This document shows, piece after piece, positions 52,113-61,374 of a DNA stretch of 64,000 nucleotides. Each line of letters opens with the position of its first letter. Position 1 is the first letter of the stretch. The notes under the pieces were generated by a model. The model was given only the letters and a program-made list of their open reading frames with translations. It had not been told where the DNA came from and made no database searches. This stretch comes from Bradyrhizobium nanningense (GTDB lineage Bacteria > Pseudomonadota > Alphaproteobacteria > Rhizobiales > Xanthobacteraceae), in contig NZ_LBJC01000005.1 of assembly GCF_004114535.1 (NCBI RefSeq), positions 186,001 through 250,000 of the forward strand. Reading direction: 5' to 3'. The position numbers were made by a program, and so were the translations under genes.

Positions 52113-55100
52113 TTCGCCACCTTCGACGTCCCGCCATAGCGGCGATACAGGATCGGCAGGAGAATCAGGGTGAGCAGGGTGGAGGACAGCAATCCTCCGA
52201 TCACGACGATAGCGAGCGGCCGCTGCACTTCGGATCCGGGGCCGGATGCGAACAGCAGCGGGATCAGGCCCAGCGCCGTGATGCTCGCGGTCATCAGCAC
52301 CGGCCGAAGCCTGCGCATGGCGCCTTCGATGACGATGCGATCCTCGGCAAGGCCGTGGGCGCGGAGCTGGTTGAAGTAGGAGACCAGGACGACGCCGTTG
52401 AGGACGGCGATGCCGAGCAGCGCGATGAATCCGACCGAGGCCGGCACCGACAGATACTCACCCGTCACCACCAGGGCGAAGACGCCGCCGATCAGGGCAA
52501 ACGGAATGTTGACGAGCACCAGCAAGGCCTGGCGGATGGCCCCGAACGTTGTGAACAGCAGCACGAAGATCAGGCCGATCGCGACGGGGACCACGACGGA
52601 CAGGCGCGCGGCGGCGCGTTGCTGGTTCTCGAACTGTCCGCCCCAGGTCAGCCGGTAGCCGTTCGGAAGCGGGAGTTCGCTCGCCACCTTCTGGCGCGCC
52701 GCTTCGACGAAGCCGACCATGTCGCGGCCGCGGATGTTGGCGCGCACCACGCTCATACGGGCGCCGTCCTCGCGGTCGATCTTCACCGGGCCGTCGACGC
52801 GCTGGATGCGGGCGACCTGCGACAGTGCGACATGCTGTCCGGACGCCAGCGTCAGCGGCAGGCTCGCCAGCAGCGTCGGCGCTTCCCGCGTCGTCTCGCT
52901 ACCCCGGACCAGGATCGGCGTGCGGCGTCCTTCCTCGAGCGCGGTGCCGATGGTCCGGCCCTCGATCTGGGTCCGCAGCGAATTGACGATGGAATCCACG
53001 GTCAGGCCGAGGCGGCCGGCCTCCATGCGATTGACCGCGACCGTGTAATATTGAGCGCCTTCGTTCAGCGTGGTGTAGACGTCCTCGGCGCCGTCGATGC
53101 CGGAGAGGATCGCCGACAGCTTCGCCGCGGTCTCATTGAGCTTCGCGATGTCGGGGCCGAAGATCTTGACGGCGACGTCGCCGCGCACGCCGCTGATCAT
53201 CTCCTGCACGCGCATGTCGATGGGCTGGGTGAAGCTGAGCGAGATGCCGGGAAAGCCGGTCAGGACCTCGCGGAGCTTCTGCAGCAAGGCCTCGCGATTG
53301 TCGGTCGCGCGCTCGGCGGCCGGCTTGAGCACGAGGAACGTGTCGGTCTGGTTGGGCCCCATGGGGTCGAGGCCGAGCTCGTCCGACCCGGTTCGGGCGA
53401 CGATGCCGGCAATATCAGGCACGGCCAGCAGCGCGGTCTGGAGCCTGGCATTGATGGCAAGCGACTCGTCGAGGTTGACCGACGGCAGCGTCTCCACGCT
53501 GACGATGACGTCGCCTTCGTCCATCGTCGGCATGAAGGTCTTGCCGAGCTTGGTGTAGGCGAAGCCCGCCGCGACAAGGCCGATCAGCGCCGCGGCCATC
53601 ACCTTGCGTTCGTTGTTCAAGGCCCAATCCAATGCCGGCGCGTAGACCCGTTGGGCCGCACGCACCAGCACGGGATCGCGATGCGAGGCGGACTTGAGCA
53701 CGAAGGACGTCGCGACCGGAATCACCGTGAGCGCCAGCAGCAGCGAACCGGCCAGTGCGAAGATGATGGCCAGCGCGACGGGGATGAACAGCTTGCCCTC
53801 CAACCCCTGCAGCGTCAGCAGGGGGACGAACACGATGATGATGATGAGCACGCCCGAGGCGACAGGCTCCAGCACTTCGCAAACCGAACGGTAAACCAAG
53901 TGGATCAGCGGGAGACCCTTGCCCGGCTCGTGCTTGCCGAGGTTGCCGACGATGTTCTCGACCACGACCACCAGGGCGTCGATCAGCATGCCGATTGCGA
54001 TCGCAAGGCCGCCGAGGCTCATCAGGTTGGCCGACATTCCCACCAGGCGCATGACGATCAATGCGATCACGATGGCGAGCGGCAGGCTGAGCGCGATCAC
54101 CAGCGAGGCCCGCCAATTGCCGAGGAAAAGCAGCAGAAGAACGATGACGAGGATCGTGGCCTCGGCGAGCGCCCGCACCACGGTGCCGACGGCGCGGTTG
54201 ACCAGGCGGCTGCGGTCATAGAACACGTTGATCGAAACGCTCTTGGGCAGTGAGCTCTGTAGCTCGACCAGCCGGGCTCGCACGTCGCGAATGAGCTGGC
54301 CCGCATTGGCGCCGCGCAAGCCGAGGACTAACCCCTCGACGGTTTCGCCGCGGCCGTCCGCCGTGACGGCGCCATAGCGCGTGAGCGTCCCGACTTTGAC
54401 GGTTGCGACGTCGTTGACCAGGATCGGCACGCCATCGCGGGTGTCGACGACGATGGCTTTGATGTCCTCGATCGAACGAATGCTGCCTTCGATCCGAACC
54501 AGAGCGCTGTCCTCGCCCTGGTTGACCCGCCCGGCGCCGTCGTTGCGGCTGTTGGCTTCGATGGCCCGGCGAAACAGGTCGTAGGAAATGCCGCGCGCGG
54601 CAAGCGCATCGTTGCGCGGCACGATCTCGAAGGCGCGGACATAGCCGCCGAGCGCATTGACGTCCGCAACGCCGGGAACCGTCCGCAGCGCGGGGCGGAT
54701 CACCCAATCGAGCAGGGTCCGGCGCTCGGCGAGCGAAAGCTCGGGACTGTCGATCGTGAACATGAACATCTCGCCGAGGGGGCTTGTGATCGGCGCCAGG
54801 CCGCCGCTCACACCTTCCGGGAAATCGCGCGAGATGTTCGACAGGCGCTCCGAGACCTGGTTGCGCGCCCAGTAGATGTCGGTGCCGTCCTCGAAATCGA
54901 CGGTGATGTCGGCCAGCGCATATTTCGTGGCCGAACGAAGAACCTTCTTGTTCGGCAATCCGAGCAGCTCGAGCTCGACCGGGACGGTAATGCGCTGCTC
55001 GACCTCTTCGGGGGTGAGGCCCGGCGCCTTCATAATGATCTTCACCTGAACCGGCGAAACGTCGGGAAAGGCGTCGATCGGCAGGCCGGGCAGGAGGACG

Positions 55101-55183
55101 GCGCCGGCGCCGATCACCAGCAGCACGCCCAGCATGACGAACAGTCGCTGCGACAATGCGAACGCAACCAGCCGGCGAAGCAT
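52109..55183 (-). CDS. heavy-metal efflux RND permease (CusA/CzcA family)
   Basis: 1024 residues with the twelve-segment RND architecture and two large periplasmic loops. LGLRGANAGQLIRDVRARL and the transmembrane stretch SLGGLAIAIGMLIDALVVVV, with the proton-relay Asp and the following Glu-Asn, mark the HME-RND group. The AIAIG-x3-DA pattern is closer to CusA-type (Cu/Ag) than to CzcA (which has an additional Asp in this helix), but this is a weak indicator of substrate. Forms a tripartite pump with the adaptor just upstream and an outer-membrane channel not present here. Confidence 0.95.
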   Translation of the reverse strand: MLRRLVAFALSQRLFVMLGVLLVIGAGAVLLPGLPIDAFPDVSPVQVKIIMKAPGLTPEEVEQRITVPVELELLGLPNKKVLRSATKYALADITVDFEDGTDIYWARNQVSERLSNISRDFPEGVSGGLAPITSPLGEMFMFTIDSPELSLAERRTLLDWVIRPALRTVPGVADVNALGGYVRAFEIVPRNDALAARGISYDLFRRAIEANSRNDGAGRVNQGEDSALVRIEGSIRSIEDIKAIVVDTRDGVPILVNDVATVKVGTLTRYGAVTADGRGETVEGLVLGLRGANAGQLIRDVRARLVELQSSLPKSVSINVFYDRSRLVNRAVGTVVRALAEATILVIVLLLLFLGNWRASLVIALSLPLAIVIALIVMRLVGMSANLMSLGGLAIAIGMLIDALVVVVENIVGNLGKHEPGKGLPLIHLVYRSVCEVLEPVASGVLIIIIVFVPLLTLQGLEGKLFIPVALAIIFALAGSLLLALTVIPVATSFVLKSASHRDPVLVRAAQRVYAPALDWALNNERKVMAAALIGLVAAGFAYTKLGKTFMPTMDEGDVIVSVETLPSVNLDESLAINARLQTALLAVPDIAGIVARTGSDELGLDPMGPNQTDTFLVLKPAAERATDNREALLQKLREVLTGFPGISLSFTQPIDMRVQEMISGVRGDVAVKIFGPDIAKLNETAAKLSAILSGIDGAEDVYTTLNEGAQYYTVAVNRMEAGRLGLTVDSIVNSLRTQIEGRTIGTALEEGRRTPILVRGSETTREAPTLLASLPLTLASGQHVALSQVARIQRVDGPVKIDREDGARMSVVRANIRGRDMVGFVEAARQKVASELPLPNGYRLTWGGQFENQQRAAARLSVVVPVAIGLIFVLLFTTFGAIRQALLVLVNIPFALIGGVFALVVTGEYLSVPASVGFIALLGIAVLNGVVLVSYFNQLRAHGLAEDRIVIEGAMRRLRPVLMTASITALGLIPLLFASGPGSEVQRPLAIVVIGGLLSSTLLTLILLPILYRRYGGTSKVAK

Positions 55184-56317
55184 CTACTGCCCCAGTCCCG
55201 AGAGAATGCCGCGAAGCGCCGAGATGCCGCCGATCGCGATCGCGTCCTGGTCCGTGATCGGGCCTGACACGACGACATGATCCTGATCTTCCGCAAGCAG
55301 CTTCACCGGAACCAGGCGGAAGCCGCCGTCGAAGGCGACGAAGACCGAGGTCTGCTCGCCCCGTCGGATCAGCCCGCTATAGGGAATCTCAAAGGCGCTT
55401 TCGCCGGCGGAGAGAAAGCCGATGCGGGCAGCTGTGGTCTGACCGGGATGCAGCTCGCCGTCGTTGGGGACTTCCGCGCGAACCAGAATGGTCTGGGTGG
55501 CGGGGTCGATGGTCTCTGAGACCAGCACGACCTTGCCGGGGGTGGCATAACCCTCGACCTCGACTTTCGCGCCGGTGCGGATTGCTCGAATGTTGGCGGC
55601 AGGCACCGCGATTTCGGCCCAAAGCGGCGAGAGCCGCGCCAGCTTGACGAGCGGCGCGGATTGTTCGAGCCGCTGCCCCGGCGACACCGCGACCTCGACC
55701 ACGGACGCGGTTTGCGGCGCATTGACCGTGAGCGTGCCGCTGATCGCCGCTTCCTGGGTCAGCCGGGAAATGGCCTCGTCGGACATCCCGCTCAGACGCA
55801 GCATCTGACGTCGTTCGGCGACGACGAGCGCGGCCTGGCGCGCTTCAGCCTGGCTGGCCTCCAGCACGCGCTGCGGCACGGCCTTACCCTCGAACAGGTC
55901 GACGTTGCGATTGAGCTGCTGGTTGGCGAGGCGCTCCTGTGCGATCGCGTGCAAATAATCGCGCTGCTGGGAAACGAAGCTCGGACTCTCCAGGGTGACC
56001 AGCGGCTGGCCGGCCGTGACGCGATCACCGCGCCCGACCAGCAGATTGGCGACCATGCCGGCCACCGGTGCGCTGACGACCCACAATTGCTGCGTGGGGA
56101 TCACGATCTGGACGGGGTAGGGCAACGTCAGATCGGTCCGGCTCGCGACCGGATGGGTCACGCGGACGCCGAGATTGCGCGCCTGCGCATCGCTCAGCTT
56201 CACTTCGTCTTGCGCCATCGATACCGAAGGCAGCAAGCTCAATGCAATGACGAAGAGTGTACGAACGAGCACGCCTCCAGAAGAGGTGAGAAGGAGAGTT
56301 CCGCGACGGACTCGCAT
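55184..56317 (-). CDS. RND efflux periplasmic adaptor (membrane fusion protein)
   Basis: About 377 residues with a signal-like start (VRTLFVIALSLLPSVSMAQD) and adaptor architecture: lipoyl/barrel halves (VVSAPVAGMVANLLVGRGDR, GTLTVNAPQTASVVEVAVSP), a helical hairpin (HAIAQERLANQQLNRNVDLF) and a C-terminal beta domain. The stop abuts the pump ATG (TAGATG). The start is uncertain: the ATG given lacks a good ribosome site and lies about 15 codons before the hydrophobic signal core; longer in-frame upstream sequence is not coding. Confidence 0.9.
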   Translation of the reverse strand: MRVRRGTLLLTSSGGVLVRTLFVIALSLLPSVSMAQDEVKLSDAQARNLGVRVTHPVASRTDLTLPYPVQIVIPTQQLWVVSAPVAGMVANLLVGRGDRVTAGQPLVTLESPSFVSQQRDYLHAIAQERLANQQLNRNVDLFEGKAVPQRVLEASQAEARQAALVVAERRQMLRLSGMSDEAISRLTQEAAISGTLTVNAPQTASVVEVAVSPGQRLEQSAPLVKLARLSPLWAEIAVPAANIRAIRTGAKVEVEGYATPGKVVLVSETIDPATQTILVRAEVPNDGELHPGQTTAARIGFLSAGESAFEIPYSGLIRRGEQTSVFVAFDGGFRLVPVKLLAEDQDHVVVSGPITDQDAIAIGGISALRGILSGLGQ

Positions 56318-56499
56318 GAGGAATGATCCACGCCCACGGGTGAGCGAAGTGCCGCTCGATTGCAGGTTTCGATTACTCCACCGGCGCATTGGTGGGTTGA
56401 TTTGCCTCAAGCGGGCCAGCCCTTGGGGAAGGCTGCTCGCCGTTCGTGGGGCGTATCGGCAGCTCTCGGCGAGGCGCCGGTCAGGCGAACCAAGCTCGC

Positions 56500-57063
56500 T
56501 CACGACGGACGCTTCCTTCCCGTGATCATCGCCTTCACCAGGTTCTCGCGGTGCTCGAAGCTCGCCACCAGGACGCCAAGCACATGGACGACCACGAGGC
56601 CGATCGTGAGGTTGGCGAACGCCTCGTGCACCTCCTCGACCCATTTTGCTCCCCAGAAGCTGCCGGTCGTCATCATGTAACCGGTGATGCAGGTGCCGAT
56701 CAGCATGACGATCAGCGCCACGATCATCGCGCCGCCGGCTGGATTGTGGCCGAGATAACGAGGCGCCCTGAGCAGCGCGACGTCGCGCATATAGGCGAGC
56801 ACCGCGCGCGGCGCGCGCACGAAGTCGCTGAAGCGCACATGGCGCGGTCCCACGAAGCCCCACACGATCCGTAGCGCAAGCAACCCGGCAATGGTGTAGC
56901 CGGCGACGATATGGACTTTTTCGATCTCGTCCCCGGTCGCATAAGCGAGCAGAAACAGCCCGGCCAGCGACCAATGGAACACGCGCACGAAGGGATCCCA
57001 GACCTTGACCGTGGCCGGCGGCTTGTCGCCGCCGGCCACGATCGCGTCGTGAATGGCGCTCAT
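56500..57063 (-). CDS. cytochrome b561/b-type domain membrane protein
   Basis: 187 residues with four membrane helices and the di-heme cytochrome b pattern of Ni-Fe-hydrogenase-type b subunits: VWDPFVRVFHWSLAGLFLLA (His in helix 1), EKVHIVAGYTIAG (helix 2), VEEVHEAFANLTIGLVVVHV (helix 4). It transfers electrons at the inner membrane, often with a c-type or PepSY partner. A 183-base gap with a weak hairpin (CCACC/GGTGG) separates it from the RND adaptor, so they may be separate transcripts; a PepSY protein is immediately upstream. Confidence 0.88.
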   Translation of the reverse strand: MSAIHDAIVAGGDKPPATVKVWDPFVRVFHWSLAGLFLLAYATGDEIEKVHIVAGYTIAGLLALRIVWGFVGPRHVRFSDFVRAPRAVLAYMRDVALLRAPRYLGHNPAGGAMIVALIVMLIGTCITGYMMTTGSFWGAKWVEEVHEAFANLTIGLVVVHVLGVLVASFEHRENLVKAMITGRKRPS

Positions 57064-57075
57064 GGTTGCGGCCCC

Positions 57076-57351
57076 TTACAGCTGACCGACGATCTGACCG
57101 CTGGTCGGATCGACGAACAATTCGACCCGGCTGCCGGACTTGTCGATGGTGTAGAGTTCGCCACAGGCATTCTTGAGCTTGGCCTTCTGGACCTTGTAGC
57201 CTTGGGCTTCGACCTTGGCCTGCAGTTGTTCGAGCGACAGCCAGTTCGTCTGTGGCGCTGTGGTGCAGGGGCGCCCGAAGCTGCCGGCATGGGCCGTCGC
57301 GGCGGCTGCAAGCAAGGCGGCGGTAGCGGCGATGATGGTGATCTTGCGCAT
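57076..57351 (-). CDS. periplasmic PepSY domain protein
   Basis: 91 residues with a signal peptide (MRKITIIAATAALLAAAATA) and a single PepSY fold: WLSLEQLQAKVEAQGYKVQK, then CGELYTIDKSGSRVELFVDP and TSGQIVGQL. Two cysteines could form a disulfide. Small PepSY proteins act as inhibitors or accessory sensors of proteases and kinases. It lies 12 bases upstream of the cytochrome b gene. AGAGAACC precedes the ATG, and an in-frame extension of 34 codons is rejected. Confidence 0.85.
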   Translation of the reverse strand: MRKITIIAATAALLAAAATAHAGSFGRPCTTAPQTNWLSLEQLQAKVEAQGYKVQKAKLKNACGELYTIDKSGSRVELFVDPTSGQIVGQL

Positions 57352-57484
57352 GGTTCTCTCCGGCTTGTGGCGCCCGGCCACGTCATGCGGCGAGGCGATG
57401 AGCGGACATTGGCAGAAGAGCCCTGACCGGCGCCTGTTGATCCACGTCAGCAATTTGTCAGGTTGATTGGAGCATGCTCTGTCA

Positions 57485-57811
57485 ATGCGATCCTCAGGTC
57501 TTCTGAAATTCGCCGCGGTGCCGCTGCTGGCAGGCGTCCTGCTGGCGCCGATGCCTGTGGCCGCCGGCGATCACGATAAAGGCGCGCCCGACGCGGTTCG
57601 CCGCGCAGTCGAGGCGGGCGAGATCAAGTCGCTCGCCGACATTCTCGCGTCGCTTCGTGGCAAGCTGCCGGGCGAGGTTGCCGGGGTCGAGATAGAGCGT
57701 GAGCGCGGCCGCTGGATCTATGAGTTTCGCCTGGTCGACGACAAGGGCCGGCTCTACGAAGCGCACGTGGACGCTCGCAGCGGCGAGATCGAACGCATCA
57801 AGGAGAAGTGA
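57485..57811 (+). CDS. periplasmic PepSY domain protein heading the two-component operon
   Basis: 108 residues: signal peptide (LLKFAAVPLLAGVLLAPMPV), then a PepSY domain (LADILASLRGKLPGEVAGVE, YEFRLVDDKGRLYEAHVDAR, SGEIERIKEK). The final TGA overlaps the response-regulator ATG. A small periplasmic PepSY protein in front of a PhoP/PhoQ-like pair recalls the FeuN-FeuP-FeuQ arrangement of rhizobia, where FeuN restrains the kinase; homology to FeuN itself is not shown. Confidence 0.85.
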   Translation: MRSSGLLKFAAVPLLAGVLLAPMPVAAGDHDKGAPDAVRRAVEAGEIKSLADILASLRGKLPGEVAGVEIERERGRWIYEFRLVDDKGRLYEAHVDARSGEIERIKEK

Positions 57812-58476
57812 TGCGCCTGCTGCTTGTTGAGGACGACCGACGGATCGCGGCCGATGTGGAGAGGGCGCTGCGCGCGGCCGGTTATGTGGTCGAGACCGTC
57901 CGCAACGGCGAGGAAGCCTGGTTCCGCGGCGACACCGAGGATTACGGCGCGATCGTGCTCGATCTCGGCTTGCCCGGCATGGACGGCCTGGCGGTCCTCA
58001 AGCGCTGGCGCGCGAATGGGCGGTCTATGCCGGTGCTGATCCTGACGGCGCGCGGCAGCTGGGCCGAGCGCGTCGATGGCATCGACGCGGGCGCGGACGA
58101 CTACCTGCCGAAGCCGTTCCGAATGGAGGAATTGCTGGCGCGGCTGCGCTCGATCGTGCGCCGCTCGGCGGGGCATGCCTCCCCACGGATTGTCGCGGGC
58201 GAGGTCGAGCTCGATGAGCGTCAGATGAAGGTGACGCTGCGCGGCGTACCCGTCGCGTTGTCACCGCTGGAATACCGTCTGATCGCCTTTCTCTTGCACC
58301 ATCGCGGCCGCGTGGTGTCGCAGCAAGAGCTCGAGGAAAACGTCTATGGCCACGGCGAGGACCACGAGTCGAACGCGCTCGAAGTGCTGGTTGGCCGCGT
58401 GCGCAAGAAGCTGGGCGCCGACCTGATCGAGACCCGGCGCGGCTTCGGCTATCTGGTACCGGAGACGACGCCATGA
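57811..58476 (+). CDS. OmpR-family response regulator (PhoP/FeuP-like)
   Basis: 221 residues. Receiver domain: acidic pocket EDD at 7-9, phosphorylatable Asp in IVLDLGLPGMDG, Thr in LTARGSW and Lys in LPKPFRMEE. The C-terminal winged helix has SPLEYRLIAFLLHHRGRVVS and ETRRGFGYLV. A GTG one codon earlier is in frame, but the ATG overlapping the PepSY stop with AAGGAG upstream is preferred. The kinase start overlaps its stop by 4 bases. Confidence 0.95.
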   Translation: MRLLLVEDDRRIAADVERALRAAGYVVETVRNGEEAWFRGDTEDYGAIVLDLGLPGMDGLAVLKRWRANGRSMPVLILTARGSWAERVDGIDAGADDYLPKPFRMEELLARLRSIVRRSAGHASPRIVAGEVELDERQMKVTLRGVPVALSPLEYRLIAFLLHHRGRVVSQQELEENVYGHGEDHESNALEVLVGRVRKKLGADLIETRRGFGYLVPETTP

Positions 58477-59840
58477 GCTGGGGCTCGCTGCGGCTGCGGC
58501 TGGTCGCTGGCGGACTCCTAGCCATCCTGATCGCGCTGACGATCGCCGGCGCCGGGCTGACGTTGCTGTTCGAACGCCACGTCACGCGCACCATCGGCGA
58601 CGACCTCGACGTCTATCTGAAGCAACTCGTCGCGGGTATCGACGCCGATGCGCAGGGCAAGCTGGTGGTTGGCCGGCCGCCGGCCGATCCTCGTTTTGCT
58701 GACCCTCTTTCGGGCTTGTACTGGCAGGTATCGGACGACGGCGGTCAGGTGCTGCGTTCACGTTCGCTATGGGACACGGCGTTGGACCTGCCGCGGGATG
58801 AGCCGTCGCCTCGCGAACTACACCGCCACGTCATTCCTGGGCCCGCAAATGCACGGCTCCTGGTCAGTGAACGCCGCGTGCTGCTCACCCTGGGCGACCG
58901 CCGCGCGCCGGTGCGCGTCGCGGTGGCGGCCGATCTCGCCCGCGTATCGTCCGCCACCTCGCATTTCGCCAGGGATCTGGCGCTGGCGCTCGGCGTACTG
59001 GGGCTGGTGCTGGCGGCGGCCACTTCGATCCAGGTCGGGCTGGGCCTGCGTCCGCTGGATGCGCTTCGCCGCGGCGTCGCGGACGTCCGTTCCGGGCAAT
59101 TCAAGCATCTCCCCATCGATGTCCCAGCCGAGGTCAAGCCTCTGGTGGAAGAGGTGAACAGCCTGATCGACGCCCAGGAATGCGAGATCGAGCGGTCGCG
59201 CAGCCGCGCCGCTGACTTGGCGCACGGGCTGAAGACGCCGCTCGCCGCACTCGCGGCCGATGTCGCACTCTTGCGTCAGCGCGGTGAGGAGGAGGTCGCG
59301 CAGGCGATCGAAGCCGTCGGCGAGACAATGAGCCGTCACGTCGATCGCGAGCTGGCACGTGCGCGGGCGAGGGGGACGGCTCGACTGCGCGCCGGTATTT
59401 CCACGCCGCTCAGACCGCTTGTCCAGTCCCTGATGCTGACGCTGGCGCGAACGCCAGCTGCGCAGCGCGTTGAATTCAAGACCTGCATGACGGGCGAGCC
59501 GAGCGTGCCGATTGATCGCACTGATCTGGCGGAAGTGCTGGGCAATCTCTTGGAAAACGCCGCCCGTCACGCCAAGAGCCAGGTGCGCGTTGGTGCGGAT
59601 GCGGTGAAACCGGCGATCACGGTCGAGGATGATGGCCTGGGCATCGCGCCCGCGCAACGCTCACGCGTCCTCGAACGCGGGGTAAGGCTGGATGAGCGTG
59701 GCGAAGGGGCCGGCCTTGGCCTCGCCATCGTGCAGGACGTGCTCAGTGCCTACGGATGGCAGCTTATTCTTGCCGATTCCGAACTCGGCGGACTGAAAGC
59801 CATCGTCGCGCCAGAGGGCAGCTCCCAATCCCTCGCTTGA
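58473..59840 (+). CDS. sensor histidine kinase (PhoQ/FeuQ-like)
   Basis: 455 residues: two membrane helices (near 10-30 and 165-190) flanking a periplasmic sensor of about 130 residues, a HAMP segment, a dimerisation domain with the phospho-accepting His in DLAHGLKTPLAALAADVALL, and an ATPase domain (LLENAARHAKSQ, VEDDGLGIA, GAGLGLAIVQDV). The DLAHGLKTP box matches PhoQ-type kinases. The start overlaps the regulator's stop. Probable signal: envelope or metal stress via the PepSY protein; targets may include the divergent cytochrome b/RND genes. Confidence 0.93.
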   Translation: MSWGSLRLRLVAGGLLAILIALTIAGAGLTLLFERHVTRTIGDDLDVYLKQLVAGIDADAQGKLVVGRPPADPRFADPLSGLYWQVSDDGGQVLRSRSLWDTALDLPRDEPSPRELHRHVIPGPANARLLVSERRVLLTLGDRRAPVRVAVAADLARVSSATSHFARDLALALGVLGLVLAAATSIQVGLGLRPLDALRRGVADVRSGQFKHLPIDVPAEVKPLVEEVNSLIDAQECEIERSRSRAADLAHGLKTPLAALAADVALLRQRGEEEVAQAIEAVGETMSRHVDRELARARARGTARLRAGISTPLRPLVQSLMLTLARTPAAQRVEFKTCMTGEPSVPIDRTDLAEVLGNLLENAARHAKSQVRVGADAVKPAITVEDDGLGIAPAQRSRVLERGVRLDERGEGAGLGLAIVQDVLSAYGWQLILADSELGGLKAIVAPEGSSQSLA

Positions 59841-59856
59841 CGCGCTGTTCGGTTAG

Positions 59857-61368
59857 TCAACGCCGCACGATCGAGCCGGCGCGGCCAATCAGGCGGGCGA
59901 GCTGGCGGAAGCGGCTGCCGACGCGATCGGCGACGAGGTCGACGAGGCGGTGCTCGAACACCAGCATCAATTTGCGGCCCTGGCTTCGGAAATGCGTGGC
60001 AGGCAAGACGCCCGGACGTGCCGCCGAGATCAAATGCGCGACGCGGAACGCAGCGCCCAAGAGGCGCGCGCGTTCGAGCTGCGCCGGCGTCAGCAGTTCC
60101 TGCATGTTGGTCGGCGGCTGGTTTTCCTCGCTCAGGCCCGCATAGCGATAGAACACCGACAGGCCGACGAAAGCGCGCTCAGTGTGGGTGATCGCGCCGA
60201 AATTGCCGTTGACGACGAGGCTCAGCGTCTGCTCGCCGCGGTGATCCGGATGCACGCGCCAGCCGATGTCGGACAGGAGGCACGCGGTGTGGCGCAGCCG
60301 CCGGTCCTCCTGGGTTTCGCGCAGCTTCACCACGCGCGCGAGGCGATCGGTCCAGGCGATCAGCTCGTGGGCGTGCTTCGCCGAGCGTGACAGCAACTGG
60401 TTCAGCTCTTCCGCGGCGCAGATCAGGCCGTCCTTGTTGCGTTCCGCCTCCGACAGCTTCTCGTGCAGCAGACCCTCGCGCACGCCGAAGGTCGAGAACA
60501 CGATGGTCTTCGGCTTCGCCACCCGGATGATGTGCTCGAGAACCAGTGCCGCATAGGTGAGGAGCGGGCGGCGCGCGTCGGCAACGCTCTCGATGTCGGC
60601 GAGCATATTTGCGGCCGCCAGGCGCCGCAGCCTGCGGGAGAAGTCGAGCGCTTCAGCCGCGGACAGCGAATAGCCGTGCATCACCTGGAGCGGATAGCCG
60701 CTCTGGATGATGTGAATGCGCGCGAGGGCGCGCCAGGTGCCGCCGACCGCGTAAAAGGTGCGGCTACGGCCCGCGGTGAGCTGCGGCACCTCGTCGAGCT
60801 CCTCGCGCACGATGCGATCTGCGCGCTTGAGCGATTTGTGGGCGAGATCCTGCAGCGCGAGCCCGCCCAGCGGCAGCGTCACGCCGCTGCGCACGCTGTT
60901 CTTGCGCACGTCGATCAATTCGAGCGAGCCGCCGCCGAGGTCGCCGACGATGCCGTCGGGATGATGGATGCCGGAGATCACGCCGAGCGCCGATAGCCGC
61001 GCCTCGCGCGGGCCCGACAGGATCTCGATCTTCACGGCGCAGATGCGCTCGGCCTTGGTGATGAAATCGGGACCGTTGGAGGCGTCGCGGCAGGCCGCGG
61101 TCGCGATCGCGAAGACGCGACCGACCTGCATCACACGGCACAATGCGCGAAAGCGCTTGAGCGAGGTCAGCGCCTTGTCGACGGCGTCGGGGGCGAGCAG
61201 GCCGGTGCTCTGCACCTCGCGCCCGAGGCCGCACAGCGTCTTCTCGTTGAAGATCGGAATGAGGCTCCGCGCCAGCGCCTCGTAGACGACGAGACGGACG
61301 GAGTTGGAGCCGATGTCGATGACCGCGACGCTCGAGCCGCGCTTGCGCGGCCGTTTCACGTCGGACAT
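59857..61368 (-). CDS. ppx: exopolyphosphatase/guanosine pentaphosphatase family protein
   Basis: 503 residues of the Ppx/GppA family (ASKHA fold). VAVIDIGSNSVRLVVYEALA and VGDLGGGSLELIDVRK are the two phosphate-binding loops, with the catalytic Glu between. A C-terminal HD-like helical region includes RHTACLLSDIGWRVHPDHRG. It removes terminal phosphate from polyphosphate or pppGpp in the cytosol. The gene is 6 bases downstream of ppk on the same strand, so synthesis and breakdown of polyphosphate are co-transcribed. Confidence 0.96.
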   Translation of the reverse strand: MSDVKRPRKRGSSVAVIDIGSNSVRLVVYEALARSLIPIFNEKTLCGLGREVQSTGLLAPDAVDKALTSLKRFRALCRVMQVGRVFAIATAACRDASNGPDFITKAERICAVKIEILSGPREARLSALGVISGIHHPDGIVGDLGGGSLELIDVRKNSVRSGVTLPLGGLALQDLAHKSLKRADRIVREELDEVPQLTAGRSRTFYAVGGTWRALARIHIIQSGYPLQVMHGYSLSAAEALDFSRRLRRLAAANMLADIESVADARRPLLTYAALVLEHIIRVAKPKTIVFSTFGVREGLLHEKLSEAERNKDGLICAAEELNQLLSRSAKHAHELIAWTDRLARVVKLRETQEDRRLRHTACLLSDIGWRVHPDHRGEQTLSLVVNGNFGAITHTERAFVGLSVFYRYAGLSEENQPPTNMQELLTPAQLERARLLGAAFRVAHLISAARPGVLPATHFRSQGRKLMLVFEHRLVDLVADRVGSRFRQLARLIGRAGSIVRR

Positions 61369-61374
61369 CTCCGA

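Noticed and set aside
52355..54253. A plus-strand frame of about 630 codons opposite the RND permease
   Set aside because: Shadow frame rich in His, Asp, Gln and Arg; the opposite strand encodes an unmistakable RND pump.
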